The notes beneath the pieces were generated by a model, which did not search any database, was not told where the DNA came from, and was given only the letters and a program-made list of their open reading frames with translations. From positions 1 to 64,000 of the forward strand of contig JAIQGD010000033.1 of assembly GCA_020072765.1 (NCBI GenBank): 64,000 bases of DNA, written 5' to 3'. This document shows positions 1-8,575 of the stretch, piece after piece (within the stretch, counting starts at the first letter, position 1; every line of letters starts with the position of its first letter). The stretch is from Terriglobia bacterium. GTDB taxonomy: Bacteria; Acidobacteriota; Terriglobia; Acidiferrales; UBA7541. A program made the position numbers and the translations under genes.

Positions 1-101
1 ATAAGCCGCAAGAACTGTGCCCGGGCCATGCGCTTGTGTAGTGCAATTTCCGCTATAACCAAATCAGAGGCGGCTGCGCGAACGCGCACGTCGAGATTCA
101 A
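1..101 (-). CDS. 5' end of an unidentified gene cut by the window edge
   Basis: An open frame runs from a TTG codon at 101 on the minus strand to the window edge (33 codons, no stop). An AGGAG-like ribosome site lies just upstream. The peptide begins with a short, Arg/Ala-rich stretch in which I recognise no family. It would be divergent from the ribosome hibernation gene at 304. The start codon and coding status are both uncertain. Confidence 0.3.
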   Translation of the reverse strand, partial: MNLDVRVRAAASDLVIAEIALHKRMARAQFLRL

Positions 102-122
102 ATTTTCACTCCTGAGAAACAG

Positions 123-142
123 CCTGACACTTCTTTGTCAGG
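123..142. other. Short perfect hairpin in the intergenic region
   Basis: CCTGACA and TGTCAGG form a 7-bp stem around a 6-nt loop. No T-run follows on either strand, so an operator or RNA leader element is as likely as a terminator. The rest of 102-303 shows no gene that I can support. Confidence 0.35.
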
Positions 143-303
143 ACCGAGAAGTCGACACCGATGTAAACGAAGGCCGAGCGATCGAAACGTCTTGTTTTTT
201 TATAAACTTTGGCAAGTAAATCGTGGCATGTGTCTTGCCGGTTGATCAGGTCGTAAGATAGGCCGCCAGCACGTAGGACAAATCGATTGGAGGACAAGCA
301 ATT

Positions 304-954
304 ATGGAAATTCCATTGAAAATCACGTTTCGGAATATGGAACCCTCGGCGGACCTGGAAGATTGGGTCCGCGAGGAAATCGACAAGCTGGAGAGCTACT
401 ACGGGCAGATCATGGGGTGTCACATCACCCTGGAAATTCCGCACCGCCACCGCCTCAAGGGCAACGCGTATCACATCCGCATTCGCTTGACGGTGCCCGG
501 CCGGGAAATCGTGGTGAAGTGGGAACCGACACTGAACAAGGAAGCCCGGCACCTGGGCGTGCCGGAGCTGACGAAGAAGTGGGAAGTGAATCCACGCCAC
601 AAGAAATTGCGTCAGGCCATCAACGACGCTTTCAAAGCCGCCGGGCGCCGCCTGGAGGACTTTGCGCGCCGCCAGCGCGGGCAGGTCAAGACGCACGAGC
701 TGCTTCCCATCGGACGCGTGAACCGCCTCATCAAGGAAAAGGGCTACGGCTTTTTGACAACCCTGGATGGCCGGGAGATCTACTTCCACAAGGACAGCGT
801 TCTCAACCGTGGGTTCTCGCGCTTGAAAGTCGGTTCTTCGGTGTCCTTCGCGGAGGAAGCGGGAGAGAAGGGCCCGCAAGCCAGCACGGTTCGGATTCAC
901 CACAAGCGCAGTGCGGCCAAACCGGTGGTGGAGTTGACCGCATCCACGGGATGA
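304..954 (+). CDS. Ribosome hibernation promoting factor fused to a cold-shock domain
   Basis: The first ~125 of 216 residues match the HPF/RaiA fold, which binds the 30S decoding region and holds ribosomes inactive. A linker leads to a cold-shock OB-fold at about residues 136-200, with the RNA-binding strands GYGFL (147-151) and IYFHKDS (159-165). Long HPF proteins usually end in a dimerisation domain; here a nucleic-acid-binding domain takes that place, so this is the HPF-CSD fusion type. The ATG at 304 follows a GGAGG site about 10 nt upstream. A phosphoribosyltransferase and a hydrolase follow on the same strand with gaps of 18 and 33 nt, so the three probably form a stress operon. Function is inferred from domains. 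Confidence 0.85.
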   Translation: MEIPLKITFRNMEPSADLEDWVREEIDKLESYYGQIMGCHITLEIPHRHRLKGNAYHIRIRLTVPGREIVVKWEPTLNKEARHLGVPELTKKWEVNPRHKKLRQAINDAFKAAGRRLEDFARRQRGQVKTHELLPIGRVNRLIKEKGYGFLTTLDGREIYFHKDSVLNRGFSRLKVGSSVSFAEEAGEKGPQASTVRIHHKRSAAKPVVELTASTG

Positions 955-972
955 CGGCCGGGAGAGAAGTGT

Positions 973-1647
973 GTGCAGCGGGAAGCCATGATCTTTTTGA
1001 ATCGCATCGACGCAGGGCGGAAACTGGCAGGCCGCTTGTCGGCCTATGCCGATCGTGCGGATGTGATTGTGCTGGGGCTACCGCGCGGCGGCGTACCGGT
1101 GGCGTTCGAGGTGGCGCGGGCCCTGCATGCGCCGCTCGACGTGTTTTTGTCGCGCAAGCTGGGTGTGCCGGGGCAGGAGGAACTGGCGTTTGGGGCGCTG
1201 GCCTCCGGCGGTGTGCGCGTGCTGGATGAAGAGCTCATCCGGGAGATCGGCATCCCCGAGGGGGAAGTCGCGCGGATCACGGAGAGGGTGAAGAAGGAAC
1301 TGGAACGCCGGGAAAGCGTCTACCGGGCCGGCCGGCCTCCGCTGCGGGTCGAAGGGCTCACGGCGCTGCTGGTGGATGACGGCATCGCGACGGGTTCGAG
1401 CATCCGCGCCGGAGCGAAGGCGCTCAAACAGATGAAGCCGGCGCGCATCGTGATTGCCGTGCCAGTGGCGCCCGCGTCCACCTGCAAGCGACTGAAGGAC
1501 GAAGTCGACGAGTTGGTGTGCCTCCACATGCCGGAAATGTTTTTCGCCATCGGGCAGTTCTATGAGGATTTTTCCCAGCTGACCGATGAGGAAGTGATCG
1601 ATTTTCTGCGGCGGAGCGCGCCGCCGGCCGTCCAGAAAACGGCCTAG
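973..1647 (+). CDS. Phosphoribosyltransferase family protein
   Basis: A type I phosphoribosyltransferase fold is indicated by the PRPP-binding loop LLVDDGIATGSS near the middle of the 224-residue protein, with the two acidic residues and the TG-S core intact, and by an N-terminal LPRGGVPVA segment. The substrate cannot be read from the sequence. In actinobacterial dormancy regulons this domain is found fused to a dienelactone-hydrolase-like domain; here the same two domains are neighbouring genes, the hydrolase starting 33 nt downstream. I chose the GTG at 973 because a GGGAGAG site precedes it; the ATG at 988 is a possible alternative. Confidence 0.8.
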   Translation: MQREAMIFLNRIDAGRKLAGRLSAYADRADVIVLGLPRGGVPVAFEVARALHAPLDVFLSRKLGVPGQEELAFGALASGGVRVLDEELIREIGIPEGEVARITERVKKELERRESVYRAGRPPLRVEGLTALLVDDGIATGSSIRAGAKALKQMKPARIVIAVPVAPASTCKRLKDEVDELVCLHMPEMFFAIGQFYEDFSQLTDEEVIDFLRRSAPPAVQKTA

Positions 1648-1680
1648 AGACGCGCGGAGGGCCGGGAAAGGAGTTTACCG

Positions 1681-2397
1681 ATGACGACCAAACGAGCCGG
1701 CGCGGGAGAAATGCTGGAGCGCGAGGTGTCCATTGACGCCGGGAAAGTGACCTTGCAGGGCACCCTAGTGGTCCCCAAAGATGCCCGCGGCATCGTGCTG
1801 TTCGCGCATGGCAGCGGCAGCAGCCGTCACAGCCCGCGGAACCGCTACGTTGCCGGCGTGTTGCAATCACACGGCATGGCGACTCTGCTGTTCGATCTTT
1901 TGACCCAGAAAGAGGAAGCGGTGGACCAGTACACGGCGGAACTCCGCTTCGATATCCCGTTTTTGGCGGAGCGGTTGATGGAAGCGACGCGTTGGGTCAT
2001 GCGCCAGCCGGAAACCAAGGCCTCGAAAGTCGGCTACTTCGGAGCGAGCACCGGCGCGGGTGCGGCGCTGGTGGCGGCCGCCCGGCTCGGCGACGTGGTG
2101 GCCGCGGTGGTCTCGCGCGGAGGAAGGCCCGATCTCGCCGAAGACGCCCTCGACGCGGTGCGGGCGCCCACGCTGCTGATTGTGGGAGGAGACGACGAGC
2201 CGGTCATCGGCATGAACCAGAGCGCGCTGGCCAAGCTGCGCTGCTCGGAAAAGAAGTTGGTCATCGTGCCGGGCGCCACGCATCTGTTCGAGGAGCCGGG
2301 AACCCTGGAGCAAGTGGCGCAAGCCGCGGCCGAGTGGTTTGCCGGGCACTTCGCGCCGGTCGCCCGGCCGGAGGCCGCTGCTTCCACTCATCGCTGA
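1681..2397 (+). CDS. Alpha/beta hydrolase, dienelactone-hydrolase-like
   Basis: This is a cytoplasmic serine hydrolase of 238 residues with no signal peptide. The oxyanion segment FAHGSGSSRHS lies near residue 40, the nucleophile elbow GASTG near residue 120, an acid-bearing strand reads LLIVGGDDEPV, and the terminal His is in PGATHLFEEPG, so the Ser-Asp-His triad is complete. The substrate is unknown. An AAGGAG site sits 7-8 nt before the ATG. It is the last gene of the HPF/phosphoribosyltransferase group and converges with a universal stress protein gene at 2440. The pairing with a phosphoribosyltransferase suggests a stress role, which is inference. Confidence 0.82.
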   Translation: MTTKRAGAGEMLEREVSIDAGKVTLQGTLVVPKDARGIVLFAHGSGSSRHSPRNRYVAGVLQSHGMATLLFDLLTQKEEAVDQYTAELRFDIPFLAERLMEATRWVMRQPETKASKVGYFGASTGAGAALVAAARLGDVVAAVVSRGGRPDLAEDALDAVRAPTLLIVGGDDEPVIGMNQSALAKLRCSEKKLVIVPGATHLFEEPGTLEQVAQAAAEWFAGHFAPVARPEAAASTHR

Positions 2398-2439
2398 TCC
2401 CGGGCCGTCAGAGCCCGGTCGAGATTCTGGCAGCGCCGG

Positions 2440-2919
2440 CTAGCGCTGAGACTTGCCGGAGCGCCTGCGCCCCGCGGCGCCGCGAGGGCGGATGATCTGC
2501 ACCGAGCACGCCGCATGGCGGGCGACGGCTTCCGATACGCTGCCCATCAGGAAGCGGTTGAGTCCCTTCCATCCGTGGGAGCCGACCACGATCAAATCGG
2601 CGCGCCACTTGGCCGCCTGATCGACAATCCGGGCCTTCGGATCTCCCGTCTCCACGGCTTCGCTCACTTGAAAGCCCGCCTTGCGGAGCTTTTGCGCCCC
2701 CTCGTGTACGAGCGCCTTTCCCTGTTTCTGCCGCTCCGCCTCGATCTCGGCAATGTGCGGCACCAGGTGCGGGACCATCTCCGCGGAGAGATAGGCGTGC
2801 ATCTCTTCGATCACGTGCAGCACCCGAATCTCGGTGCCTTGCGTTCGCACCTGCGCGACCAGTGTGCGGATGGCCTCCGCTGCAAATCGGGAATCATCCA
2901 CCGCCAGGAGAATCTTCAT
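2440..2919 (-). CDS. Universal stress protein (UspA family)
   Basis: This 159-residue single-domain Usp starts with the family's first strand MKILLAVDDS and carries the ATP-binding motif G-x2-G-x9-G-S in GSHGWKGLNRFLMGS. The start at 2919 is supported by GAGAGGTG upstream. Its ATG overlaps the stop codon of the large acyl-ligase gene (ATGA), so the two are probably translationally coupled. The tail (last ~12 residues) is basic and lies outside the fold. It is one of three Usp genes here, the others being at 6619 and 7088. Confidence 0.9.
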   Translation of the reverse strand: MKILLAVDDSRFAAEAIRTLVAQVRTQGTEIRVLHVIEEMHAYLSAEMVPHLVPHIAEIEAERQKQGKALVHEGAQKLRKAGFQVSEAVETGDPKARIVDQAAKWRADLIVVGSHGWKGLNRFLMGSVSEAVARHAACSVQIIRPRGAAGRRRSGKSQR

Positions 2920-5783
2920 GATTGTTTCACCTCTCTTTCCAAAGAAGTCGTGAGCGCATCGTGCATCCGCGCCACGACGCTGCGCAGATCTCCGGAAAAC
3001 GCGGCGTAGCGCGCCTCCATCTGCCCGGCGGAAGTGCCCGCGGGCGGCGCCGGGGGCGGCGGAATGGCCGGGCCGAAGCGCAGGCGGATCTGCGTGCGCT
3101 TCCAGGGCAGGAAGGCGCTCCAGCGCAGGGGGCGATTGCGCGCCCATACCTCGAACACTCCGTCGAGTGCCGCGGGAACCACCGGAACCTGGAGGTGCAG
3201 GGCCAGAATCGCGGCGCCCTTCTTGAATTTCTTCACTTGGCCGTCAATCGAGCGTTCGCCTTCGGGGAAGAGCAGGAGGGCCTTTTCCCGCTGCAGGCCG
3301 AAGGCGGCGGCTTGCAGGGCGCGGGTCAGGCTGGTATCGGGGTCCACCGGGGCGAGGTGGATCAGGTGGGCGAAGGCCAGGCGCAGCGGCGTGGCGAAGT
3401 ACTCGCTGGCGCCGATAAAGAACAGCTTGCGGAAGATGCGAAACGGCAGCGCGCTCACCACCAGGAAGGAATCGAGAAAGCTCTCGTGGTTGGGGCAGAT
3501 CAGGAAGGCGCCTTCTGGCGGAAGATGTTCGGCGCCGTCGACGCGAAAGCCGAGAAGAAGACGGGCGCACGCGCGCGCGAGCCGGGCGGCGAGAAACAGC
3601 ACGAGGCCGACGACGGGATGCGGCTTGAGCAGGTTGCGGAACAGGGGTTCGTCCGCCGGGATTTTGGCGAACAGCGCGCTCCACGCCTCGGGGGGCGGGG
3701 CGGCCGCGGTGGCGCCGGGCTGGAGACGCACGGCGTCGACGAGCTGGCGGACCGTGTAGGCCGCAACGGCTGCTTCCGGAGCGACGCTGGTTCCAAACAG
3801 ATGTTCGATCTGCGTCAGCACCTCCACGCGTTCGATCGAGTCGAGGCCGAGATCGAGTTCGAGGTTGGCGTCCGGATGCACCGCGGCCTTGTCGTGGGCG
3901 AATTCGCGGATCAGCGCCAGCGCGCGCGCGGCTTCGGGATCGGCGGCCCACGCGGCGGCTTCCTCGCTCAACGGCCTTTCGGATGGCGCCGGCTGTTCGG
4001 CGGCGCGGGCGCGGAGTTTTATCTGGCGCTCGATTTCATGCCGCTTGAGCTTGTTGGTCGTCGTGCGGGGCAGCGGTTCCATCCGGATTTCGTAGCTCAG
4101 GATGCGCTTGTGCGCGGGCAGCTGGATGGACAGGTTCTCGATTTCAAACCGCAGGACTTCTTTCAGGTTCACGATCTTCCGCTCGCGCATCACGTCGAGA
4201 TTGGGGACGACGATGCCGTGCAGGCGCTCGGCCAGGGGCTCGTGGGGCAGCGTGGTGCCCAGCACGCAGAGTTCCCGAATGCAGGGCGACTTCGCGTAGT
4301 GCGCCTCGATCTCCTCGGGATAGATGTTTTTCCCCGAACTCAGGACGATGATTTCCTTCTTGCGGCCGGTGATGCGGAGGTTCCCCTGCGCGTCGAGAAC
4401 GCCGAGGTCGCCGGTCAGAAACCAGCCGTCGCGGAGCGACTCGGCGGTGACGTCGGGCCGGTGAAAATATTCCTTCATGACAATGGGCCCGCGGATGGCG
4501 ATCTCGCCGGCTTCGAGATCTTCGGCGGCGCCCGCTTCGGGAGGCAGGATCTTCACGGTCACGCCCGGCAGCGGCGCGCCGGCCGTTCCCAAGCCCCCCT
4601 GGCCCAGCGCGGTGAGCGTGGCGGCGCCGGAGGTCTCCGTCAGCCCGTAGACTTCGATGAGATTGAAGCCCAGGCCGTAAAAATCCCGCCCGACCGAGGG
4701 ATCGAAGCGCGCGCCGCCGGTGACCAGCAGGCGCATGTGGCGGCCGAACAGTTGGTGAACCGGACGGAACAGATAGCGCCCCAGATTCAGGCCGGTCAGA
4801 CGCCGCAGCGCGGCATGGCCGCGCAGCAGCGCGCGGAAGGCCGCGGCTTTCGCCGCTCCGCCCTCGGCCACTTTGGCGAGCAGTCGCTGGTGGATCAGGT
4901 AGAAAAACTGCGGCACGCAGCAAAAGGCCGAAGGTTCGCGCTCGCCGAGCGCCCGCAGGAGTTCGGAGGCGCTGATCTCCTCGAGGAAAATCACGCGCGC
5001 CCCGTAGAGAAACGGGAGTAGAAGATTGGCCATGAGCGCCAGGGCGTGGAACAGCGGCATCACGCCGAGGATGGAGTCGCGCTCGTCGATCGTCAGCCTT
5101 TGAATGACGGCGCTGGCTTCGGCCAGCAGGTTGCCGTGCGTGAGGACCACGCCTTTGGGATCGCCCGTGGTTCCCGAGGTGTACAAAATGACGGCCGGAT
5201 CGTCGCGGGTGGCCGGGCAGGGCGGCAGGGCGCCGGCGGCGCCGGAGGGCGGTTCCGCCAGGGTGGCTCGGCCCGGAGCCGCCCCGCGCAGAAGCAGCAG
5301 CGCCGTCGCGGAGGCCCGCGCGCGCAGCGCGTGTTCGGAGGTTTCCAGATAGCGCGGGGCGGTGAGGAGGATTCTGGCGCCGCTGTCGTGGAGAAGCCCC
5401 TGGATCTGCTGCGCGCTGTAATGCGTGTCGAGCGGGACGGGCACGGCGCCCAGGCGGAGGATGGCGAGAAACGAGGCGCACCACTCGACGCAGTTGTCGT
5501 CGAGGATGGCGCAGCGATCTCCCCGGGCCAGGCCCTGCGAAGCCAGGAGCACGGCGGCCGCCTCGGCGCGGGCCAGCAACTCTCCGTAGGTCACGCGCTC
5601 TACATGGTCGCGGTGGGGCAGTTCGATGGCGACCCTGGAGGCAATCCGCTGCGCCGTGCGCGCAAACGCTTCCGGGAAGTTGGCGGGCCCGTCGAGTTCG
5701 TGGGTCGGGTGGATATAAGCTCCTTGTGTCGAAAGCTGTTCTTGCACGTGCGCGCGTTCTGGAGCAGGGGTCGCCATTGGCAT
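2916..5783 (-). CDS. Acyl-AMP ligase / acyl carrier / PlsC acyltransferase fusion
   Basis: The 955-residue protein has three domains in order. An ANL adenylate-forming ligase (about 15-590) has the P-loop YTSGTTGDPKG at 201, YGLTETS at 379, TGDL at 457 and GRKKE at 473. A carrier domain (about 610-690) has LGLDS with the phosphopantetheine Ser at about 649. A PlsC/LPLAT domain (about 720-900) has NHESFLD at 765 and FPEGERS at 839. All catalytic motifs are intact. The likely role is to activate a free fatty acid, hold it on the built-in carrier and transfer it to a lysophospholipid or glycerol phosphate at the inner membrane, comparable to E. coli Aas but with the order reversed and a carrier added. 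It is coupled to a Usp gene, and a CRP-type site lies 96 bp upstream. The exact acceptor is unknown. Confidence 0.88.
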   Translation of the reverse strand: MPMATPAPERAHVQEQLSTQGAYIHPTHELDGPANFPEAFARTAQRIASRVAIELPHRDHVERVTYGELLARAEAAAVLLASQGLARGDRCAILDDNCVEWCASFLAILRLGAVPVPLDTHYSAQQIQGLLHDSGARILLTAPRYLETSEHALRARASATALLLLRGAAPGRATLAEPPSGAAGALPPCPATRDDPAVILYTSGTTGDPKGVVLTHGNLLAEASAVIQRLTIDERDSILGVMPLFHALALMANLLLPFLYGARVIFLEEISASELLRALGEREPSAFCCVPQFFYLIHQRLLAKVAEGGAAKAAAFRALLRGHAALRRLTGLNLGRYLFRPVHQLFGRHMRLLVTGGARFDPSVGRDFYGLGFNLIEVYGLTETSGAATLTALGQGGLGTAGAPLPGVTVKILPPEAGAAEDLEAGEIAIRGPIVMKEYFHRPDVTAESLRDGWFLTGDLGVLDAQGNLRITGRKKEIIVLSSGKNIYPEEIEAHYAKSPCIRELCVLGTTLPHEPLAERLHGIVVPNLDVMRERKIVNLKEVLRFEIENLSIQLPAHKRILSYEIRMEPLPRTTTNKLKRHEIERQIKLRARAAEQPAPSERPLSEEAAAWAADPEAARALALIREFAHDKAAVHPDANLELDLGLDSIERVEVLTQIEHLFGTSVAPEAAVAAYTVRQLVDAVRLQPGATAAAPPPEAWSALFAKIPADEPLFRNLLKPHPVVGLVLFLAARLARACARLLLGFRVDGAEHLPPEGAFLICPNHESFLDSFLVVSALPFRIFRKLFFIGASEYFATPLRLAFAHLIHLAPVDPDTSLTRALQAAAFGLQREKALLLFPEGERSIDGQVKKFKKGAAILALHLQVPVVPAALDGVFEVWARNRPLRWSAFLPWKRTQIRLRFGPAIPPPPAPPAGTSAGQMEARYAAFSGDLRSVVARMHDALTTSLEREVKQS

Positions 5784-5878
5784 CAGCTCAGAAACAGCAC
5801 GGACTCAGGGCCCGCGGCAACATCCACCGCGTTTCATATTACTCCGTTTCGCATGCGCGCCGCCGGGCGGAAACGCCG

Positions 5879-5894
5879 TGTGATGAGGGTCACA
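5879..5894. promoter_or_regulatory. CRP/FNR-family palindrome
   Basis: TGTGA-TGAGGG-TCACA matches the classic CRP half-sites at all ten positions. It lies between the divergent acyl-ligase (start 5783) and YbaK/Usp (start 6058) genes and could serve both. Three related sites occur at 48837, 54860 and 57672. Confidence 0.6.
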
Positions 5895-6057
5895 AGGATT
5901 TGTGATTCGAGACACGGCGTCCCGCCGCCCTGCGCGGTACAAGTACGGTGAACGCGACAGCCACAATGTCCACCAACTGCACACCCCAATTCAAGTGTCA
6001 TCCGGGCGCGGGGGCTTTTGGGTGTCCGCCAGGAGAGCCGCCGCGGGAGGTGATCCC

Positions 6058-6525
6058 ATGAGCATTTCCGTTCGCCTGAAATCGGTTTTGGAAACCAACC
6101 ACATTCCCTACTCGCTGATCGCCCACACTCCGACGTACAGCGCGCAGTTTGCCGCCGCGGTGATGCACGAACCGGGCAAGGACGTGGCGAAGACAGTGGT
6201 GCTGCGGTCTGGGAAGAACAATTTGATCGCCCTGCTGCCCGCGCCGTGCCACGTCAATCTGCAGAAGCTGGCCGCGGCCGCCGGGGGGCCCGTGTCGCTC
6301 ATCGAGGAGCAGGAGTGCAACAAGCTGTTTCCGGATTGCGAGCCGGGCGCGGTGCCGCCCTTCGGGGAACTCTATGGACTGCCCGTGTACATGGACGCCA
6401 CACTCGCCGCCGACCCGGAGATCATTTTGAGCGCGGGAACGCACTCCGATGCGCTGCGCATGCTCAGCGCGGATTTTATCCGGCTGGTCCGGCCGAAGGT
6501 CTGTGCGTTTGCGGAAAGGTCCTGA
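6058..6525 (+). CDS. YbaK/ProX-type aminoacyl-tRNA deacylase
   Basis: This 155-residue single-domain protein of the YbaK/EbsC family hydrolyses mischarged aminoacyl-tRNA in trans. The substrate-binding Lys lies in VAKTVVLR (about residue 44) and the GAVPPFG loop sits near residue 102; both are typical. The ATG at 6058 follows GGGAGGTG by 5 nt, a strong site, although the frame is open further upstream. Two Usp genes follow on the same strand. Its place beside stress proteins fits a translation-quality role under stress, but that is only context. Confidence 0.85.
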   Translation: MSISVRLKSVLETNHIPYSLIAHTPTYSAQFAAAVMHEPGKDVAKTVVLRSGKNNLIALLPAPCHVNLQKLAAAAGGPVSLIEEQECNKLFPDCEPGAVPPFGELYGLPVYMDATLAADPEIILSAGTHSDALRMLSADFIRLVRPKVCAFAERS

Positions 6526-6618
6526 AGCGGAACCGCCGGCGCCCCCAGCAGATGGATGGGCGAGCCCGAGGAGTGGTATCCTGCGCACGATCCGGAGTTG
6601 CGGGCGGAGGGAGGGCGC

Positions 6619-7056
6619 ATGAGGATTCTCGTCGCAGTGGATGACTCGAAGTTTTCGGAGGCGGCGGTGCAGGCGGCCGTCTCGCAATATCGTCCGGCGG
6701 AGGCCGATGTGCGCGTGGTGCACGTGTTGCAGCCCATCGCGGTTTCCGCGCCTCCGCAGATGTCGCCCGGATACGCCCCCGAACTCGCCGCCCAGGCCAA
6801 GGACGCCGAGAAACTGGTCGAGCGAATTGTGCAAAGGCTGCGCGACGCGGGTTTTCGGGTCGAAGGTCAGGTGGCGCGAGGGGAGATCCGGGAAGCCATT
6901 GTGGACATGGCCAAGGAGTGGCGGGCCGACCTGATCGTGCTGGGATCGCACGGGCGCACCGGCGTCAGCCGCTTGCTGCTGGGCAGCGTGGCGGAATTTG
7001 TGGCCCGCCATGCGCCGTGTTCGGTCGAGATTGTGCGCGTGGCGGCCAGCCGTTAA
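6619..7056 (+). CDS. Universal stress protein (UspA family)
   Basis: A single Usp domain of 145 residues begins with MRILVAVDDS and has the nucleotide-binding motif G-x2-G-x9-G-S in GSHGRTGVSRLLLGS. The ATG at 6619 follows GGAGGGAGG. It is 31 nt from the next Usp gene, and the two products share the DDSKFSEAA segment, which suggests tandem duplication. It is likely transcribed with ybaK from the promoter region carrying the CRP-type site. Confidence 0.9.
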   Translation: MRILVAVDDSKFSEAAVQAAVSQYRPAEADVRVVHVLQPIAVSAPPQMSPGYAPELAAQAKDAEKLVERIVQRLRDAGFRVEGQVARGEIREAIVDMAKEWRADLIVLGSHGRTGVSRLLLGSVAEFVARHAPCSVEIVRVAASR

Positions 7057-7087
7057 GTCTCCTGGGGAAGGGAACCGAGGTGCTGTC

Positions 7088-7522
7088 ATGAAAGTTTTGC
7101 TGGGAGTGGACGACTCGAAGTTTTCCGAAGCGGCGATCGAGGCGGTGACACGTCTGATGCGCCCGGAGCAGACCGAGGTGTGTGTGCTGCACGTGGTCGA
7201 GCCGCTGCTCCTGATTCCCTACTACTACATGGGCCAGGTGGCGAGCCTGGAGACCGCGCAGGAGAAGCGGCTGGCCGAGGGCAAGGAACTGGTGTCCCGC
7301 GCCGCCCAGCGGTTGACCCAGGCGGGCTACCACGTGCAGACGGATGTGAAGGAAGGGGATCCGCGCGCCATGATCCTCGATTACGCCGAAGCCTGGAGTC
7401 CGGATCTGATTGTGGTCGGCTCGCATGGCCGCAAGGGGCTGGACCGGTTCCTGATCGGGAGCGTGGCTGAATCGGTGGCGCGCCACGCGGCGTGCTCGGT
7501 TCTGGTCGTGCGCCTGCGCTGA
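7088..7522 (+). CDS. Universal stress protein (UspA family)
   Basis: This is the third Usp of the cluster (144 residues), starting MKVLLGVDDS and ending with the ATP motif GSHGRKGLDRFLIGS. It is closer to the minus-strand Usp at 2440 in its final motif (both have KGL-RFL-GSV-E) and to the Usp at 6619 in its N-terminus. A GGGAAGGGAACCGAGG stretch precedes the start. It is the last gene of the ybaK-usp-usp run. Confidence 0.9.
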   Translation: MKVLLGVDDSKFSEAAIEAVTRLMRPEQTEVCVLHVVEPLLLIPYYYMGQVASLETAQEKRLAEGKELVSRAAQRLTQAGYHVQTDVKEGDPRAMILDYAEAWSPDLIVVGSHGRKGLDRFLIGSVAESVARHAACSVLVVRLR

Positions 7523-7607
7523 TTCGGCGCGCCGGGCACGCGAGGGAATCCCTGGGCGTGGAACCGCCGGTGCGACGGCGCGTGGCGCGCACGCACAAGC
7601 GGGGCAC

Positions 7608-7937
7608 TTACGGAGCCGCCTGAAAAACCTCCTTCGCCAGGATCATTGCCGACATCGCGGTCGGCCATCCCGAGTAGAAGGCCAGATGCGTAATCACTTC
7701 GACGATTTCGTCCCGGGTCACGCCATTCTCCAGCGCCAACTCCAGATGAAAGCGAAGTTGCTCGGTGCGATTGAGCGCCACCAGGGATGCCACTGTGATC
7801 AGACTCCGGTCACGTTTGGCCAAGCCGGGGCGTTCCCAAACGTCTCCGAAGAGAACCTGCTCGGTGAGTTCCACGAGCTTGGGTGCTACGTCGCCGATCA
7901 ACCCCCGCGCGATCGGCTTCGGCTGCTGCGATGCCAT
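7608..7937 (-). CDS. Carboxymuconolactone decarboxylase-like protein
   Basis: This small all-helical CMD-family protein of 109 residues has the typical core RSLITVASLVAL followed by LRFHLELALENGVTRDEI and HLAFYSGWPTA. The CxxC pair of AhpD-type peroxidase relatives is absent, so it belongs with gamma-carboxymuconolactone decarboxylase-like members, many of which have no proven reaction. The start at 7937 is fixed by a perfect AAGGAGGA site 3-4 nt upstream; an in-frame extension exists but has no such site. It stands alone and is the last gene before the proposed island boundary. Confidence 0.8.
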   Translation of the reverse strand: MASQQPKPIARGLIGDVAPKLVELTEQVLFGDVWERPGLAKRDRSLITVASLVALNRTEQLRFHLELALENGVTRDEIVEVITHLAFYSGWPTAMSAMILAKEVFQAAP

Positions 7938-8213
7938 GTATCCTCCTTGGTGTGCCGTGCTGTGACTTGGTGATGTCCGTGCGATTCCGCCGCGACTCAC
8001 AGCAAATGAAGATTTCGGGATGATACATCGTTTTCCGCGCGCCGTTGAGCAGAGTTCCGGACGTTCACCCACACGGAGAGCCACGGCTCGAGTACCGCCC
8101 GGACCGGACTAAAGCGGGGGATTCTCGCTGCAAAGGAAGCGCCCAGTTTTGGCGCGGGGCACAACACGGTCCCCGCGGGTGGCGTGGAACGATGGGCCGG
8201 GGTCTTGGTTAGT

Positions 8214-8234
8214 TTGGCTGGGAGGCCTGGACTC
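8214..8234. repeat. Putative att site: 21-bp copy of the tRNA-Gln 3' end
   Basis: These 21 bases are identical, and in the same orientation, to 36697-36717, which covers the T-loop, T-stem, acceptor 3' strand, discriminator and CCA of tRNA-Gln plus one flanking base. The match ends abruptly after ACTC. This is the expected left-end crossover remnant of an element integrated in the tRNA gene. Confidence 0.75.
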
Positions 8235-8240
8235 AATCGT

Positions 8241-8259
8241 AGAGCAAATCAGAAATCTC
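8241..8259 (+). repeat. Arm-type motif next to the left att repeat
   Basis: AGAGCAAATC followed at once by AGAAATCTC. The same two blocks occur on the opposite strand at 36642-36663, with a 3-nt spacer, beside the right repeat. They are inverted relative to each other across the island, as integrase arm sites often are. Confidence 0.5.
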
Positions 8260-8575
8260 AGGAAACATGGTAAAAGCTAACACCAATCCTGTCAATCGTG
8301 CCGTTTGTGGAAAACCGAAAACCCAACAATATTGGGAAATCCGAAACATCAAAAATCGGTCGATGTCTTAGGACGAAACTTAGGATGAAATGCGGGAGGA
8401 CTCCCGCCGCGCACGCCTTCTCGTTGGGTCGCGCCCAAGCCGCGAGACCGACGCTCGGACTTGACAGGTAGCCGGCCAAGTTGTCTCATCTGCACCGAGC
8501 GCTCCGTCGTTCGGGGTAAAGAATCTAAACGTCGCTGACTCGGCGTCGCTAACGTTGGAGGGCCCATGAGACGAT

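Larger units (their letters stand above)
7938..8575. other. Gene-free stretch holding the left island boundary
   Basis: No supported gene in about 640 bp. It contains the tRNA-Gln-derived direct repeat (8214-8234) and an arm-like motif (8241-8259). Base composition becomes visibly more AT-rich just right of the repeat (8235-8370). Confidence 0.6.

Noticed and set aside
106..903. Long minus-strand open frame opposite the hibernation factor
   Set aside because: It mirrors a well-supported plus-strand gene in high-GC DNA and has no domain of its own.
2922..5021. Long plus-strand open frame opposite the acyl-ligase fusion
   Set aside because: It is a GC-driven mirror of a gene with intact catalytic motifs; no family is seen in its translation.
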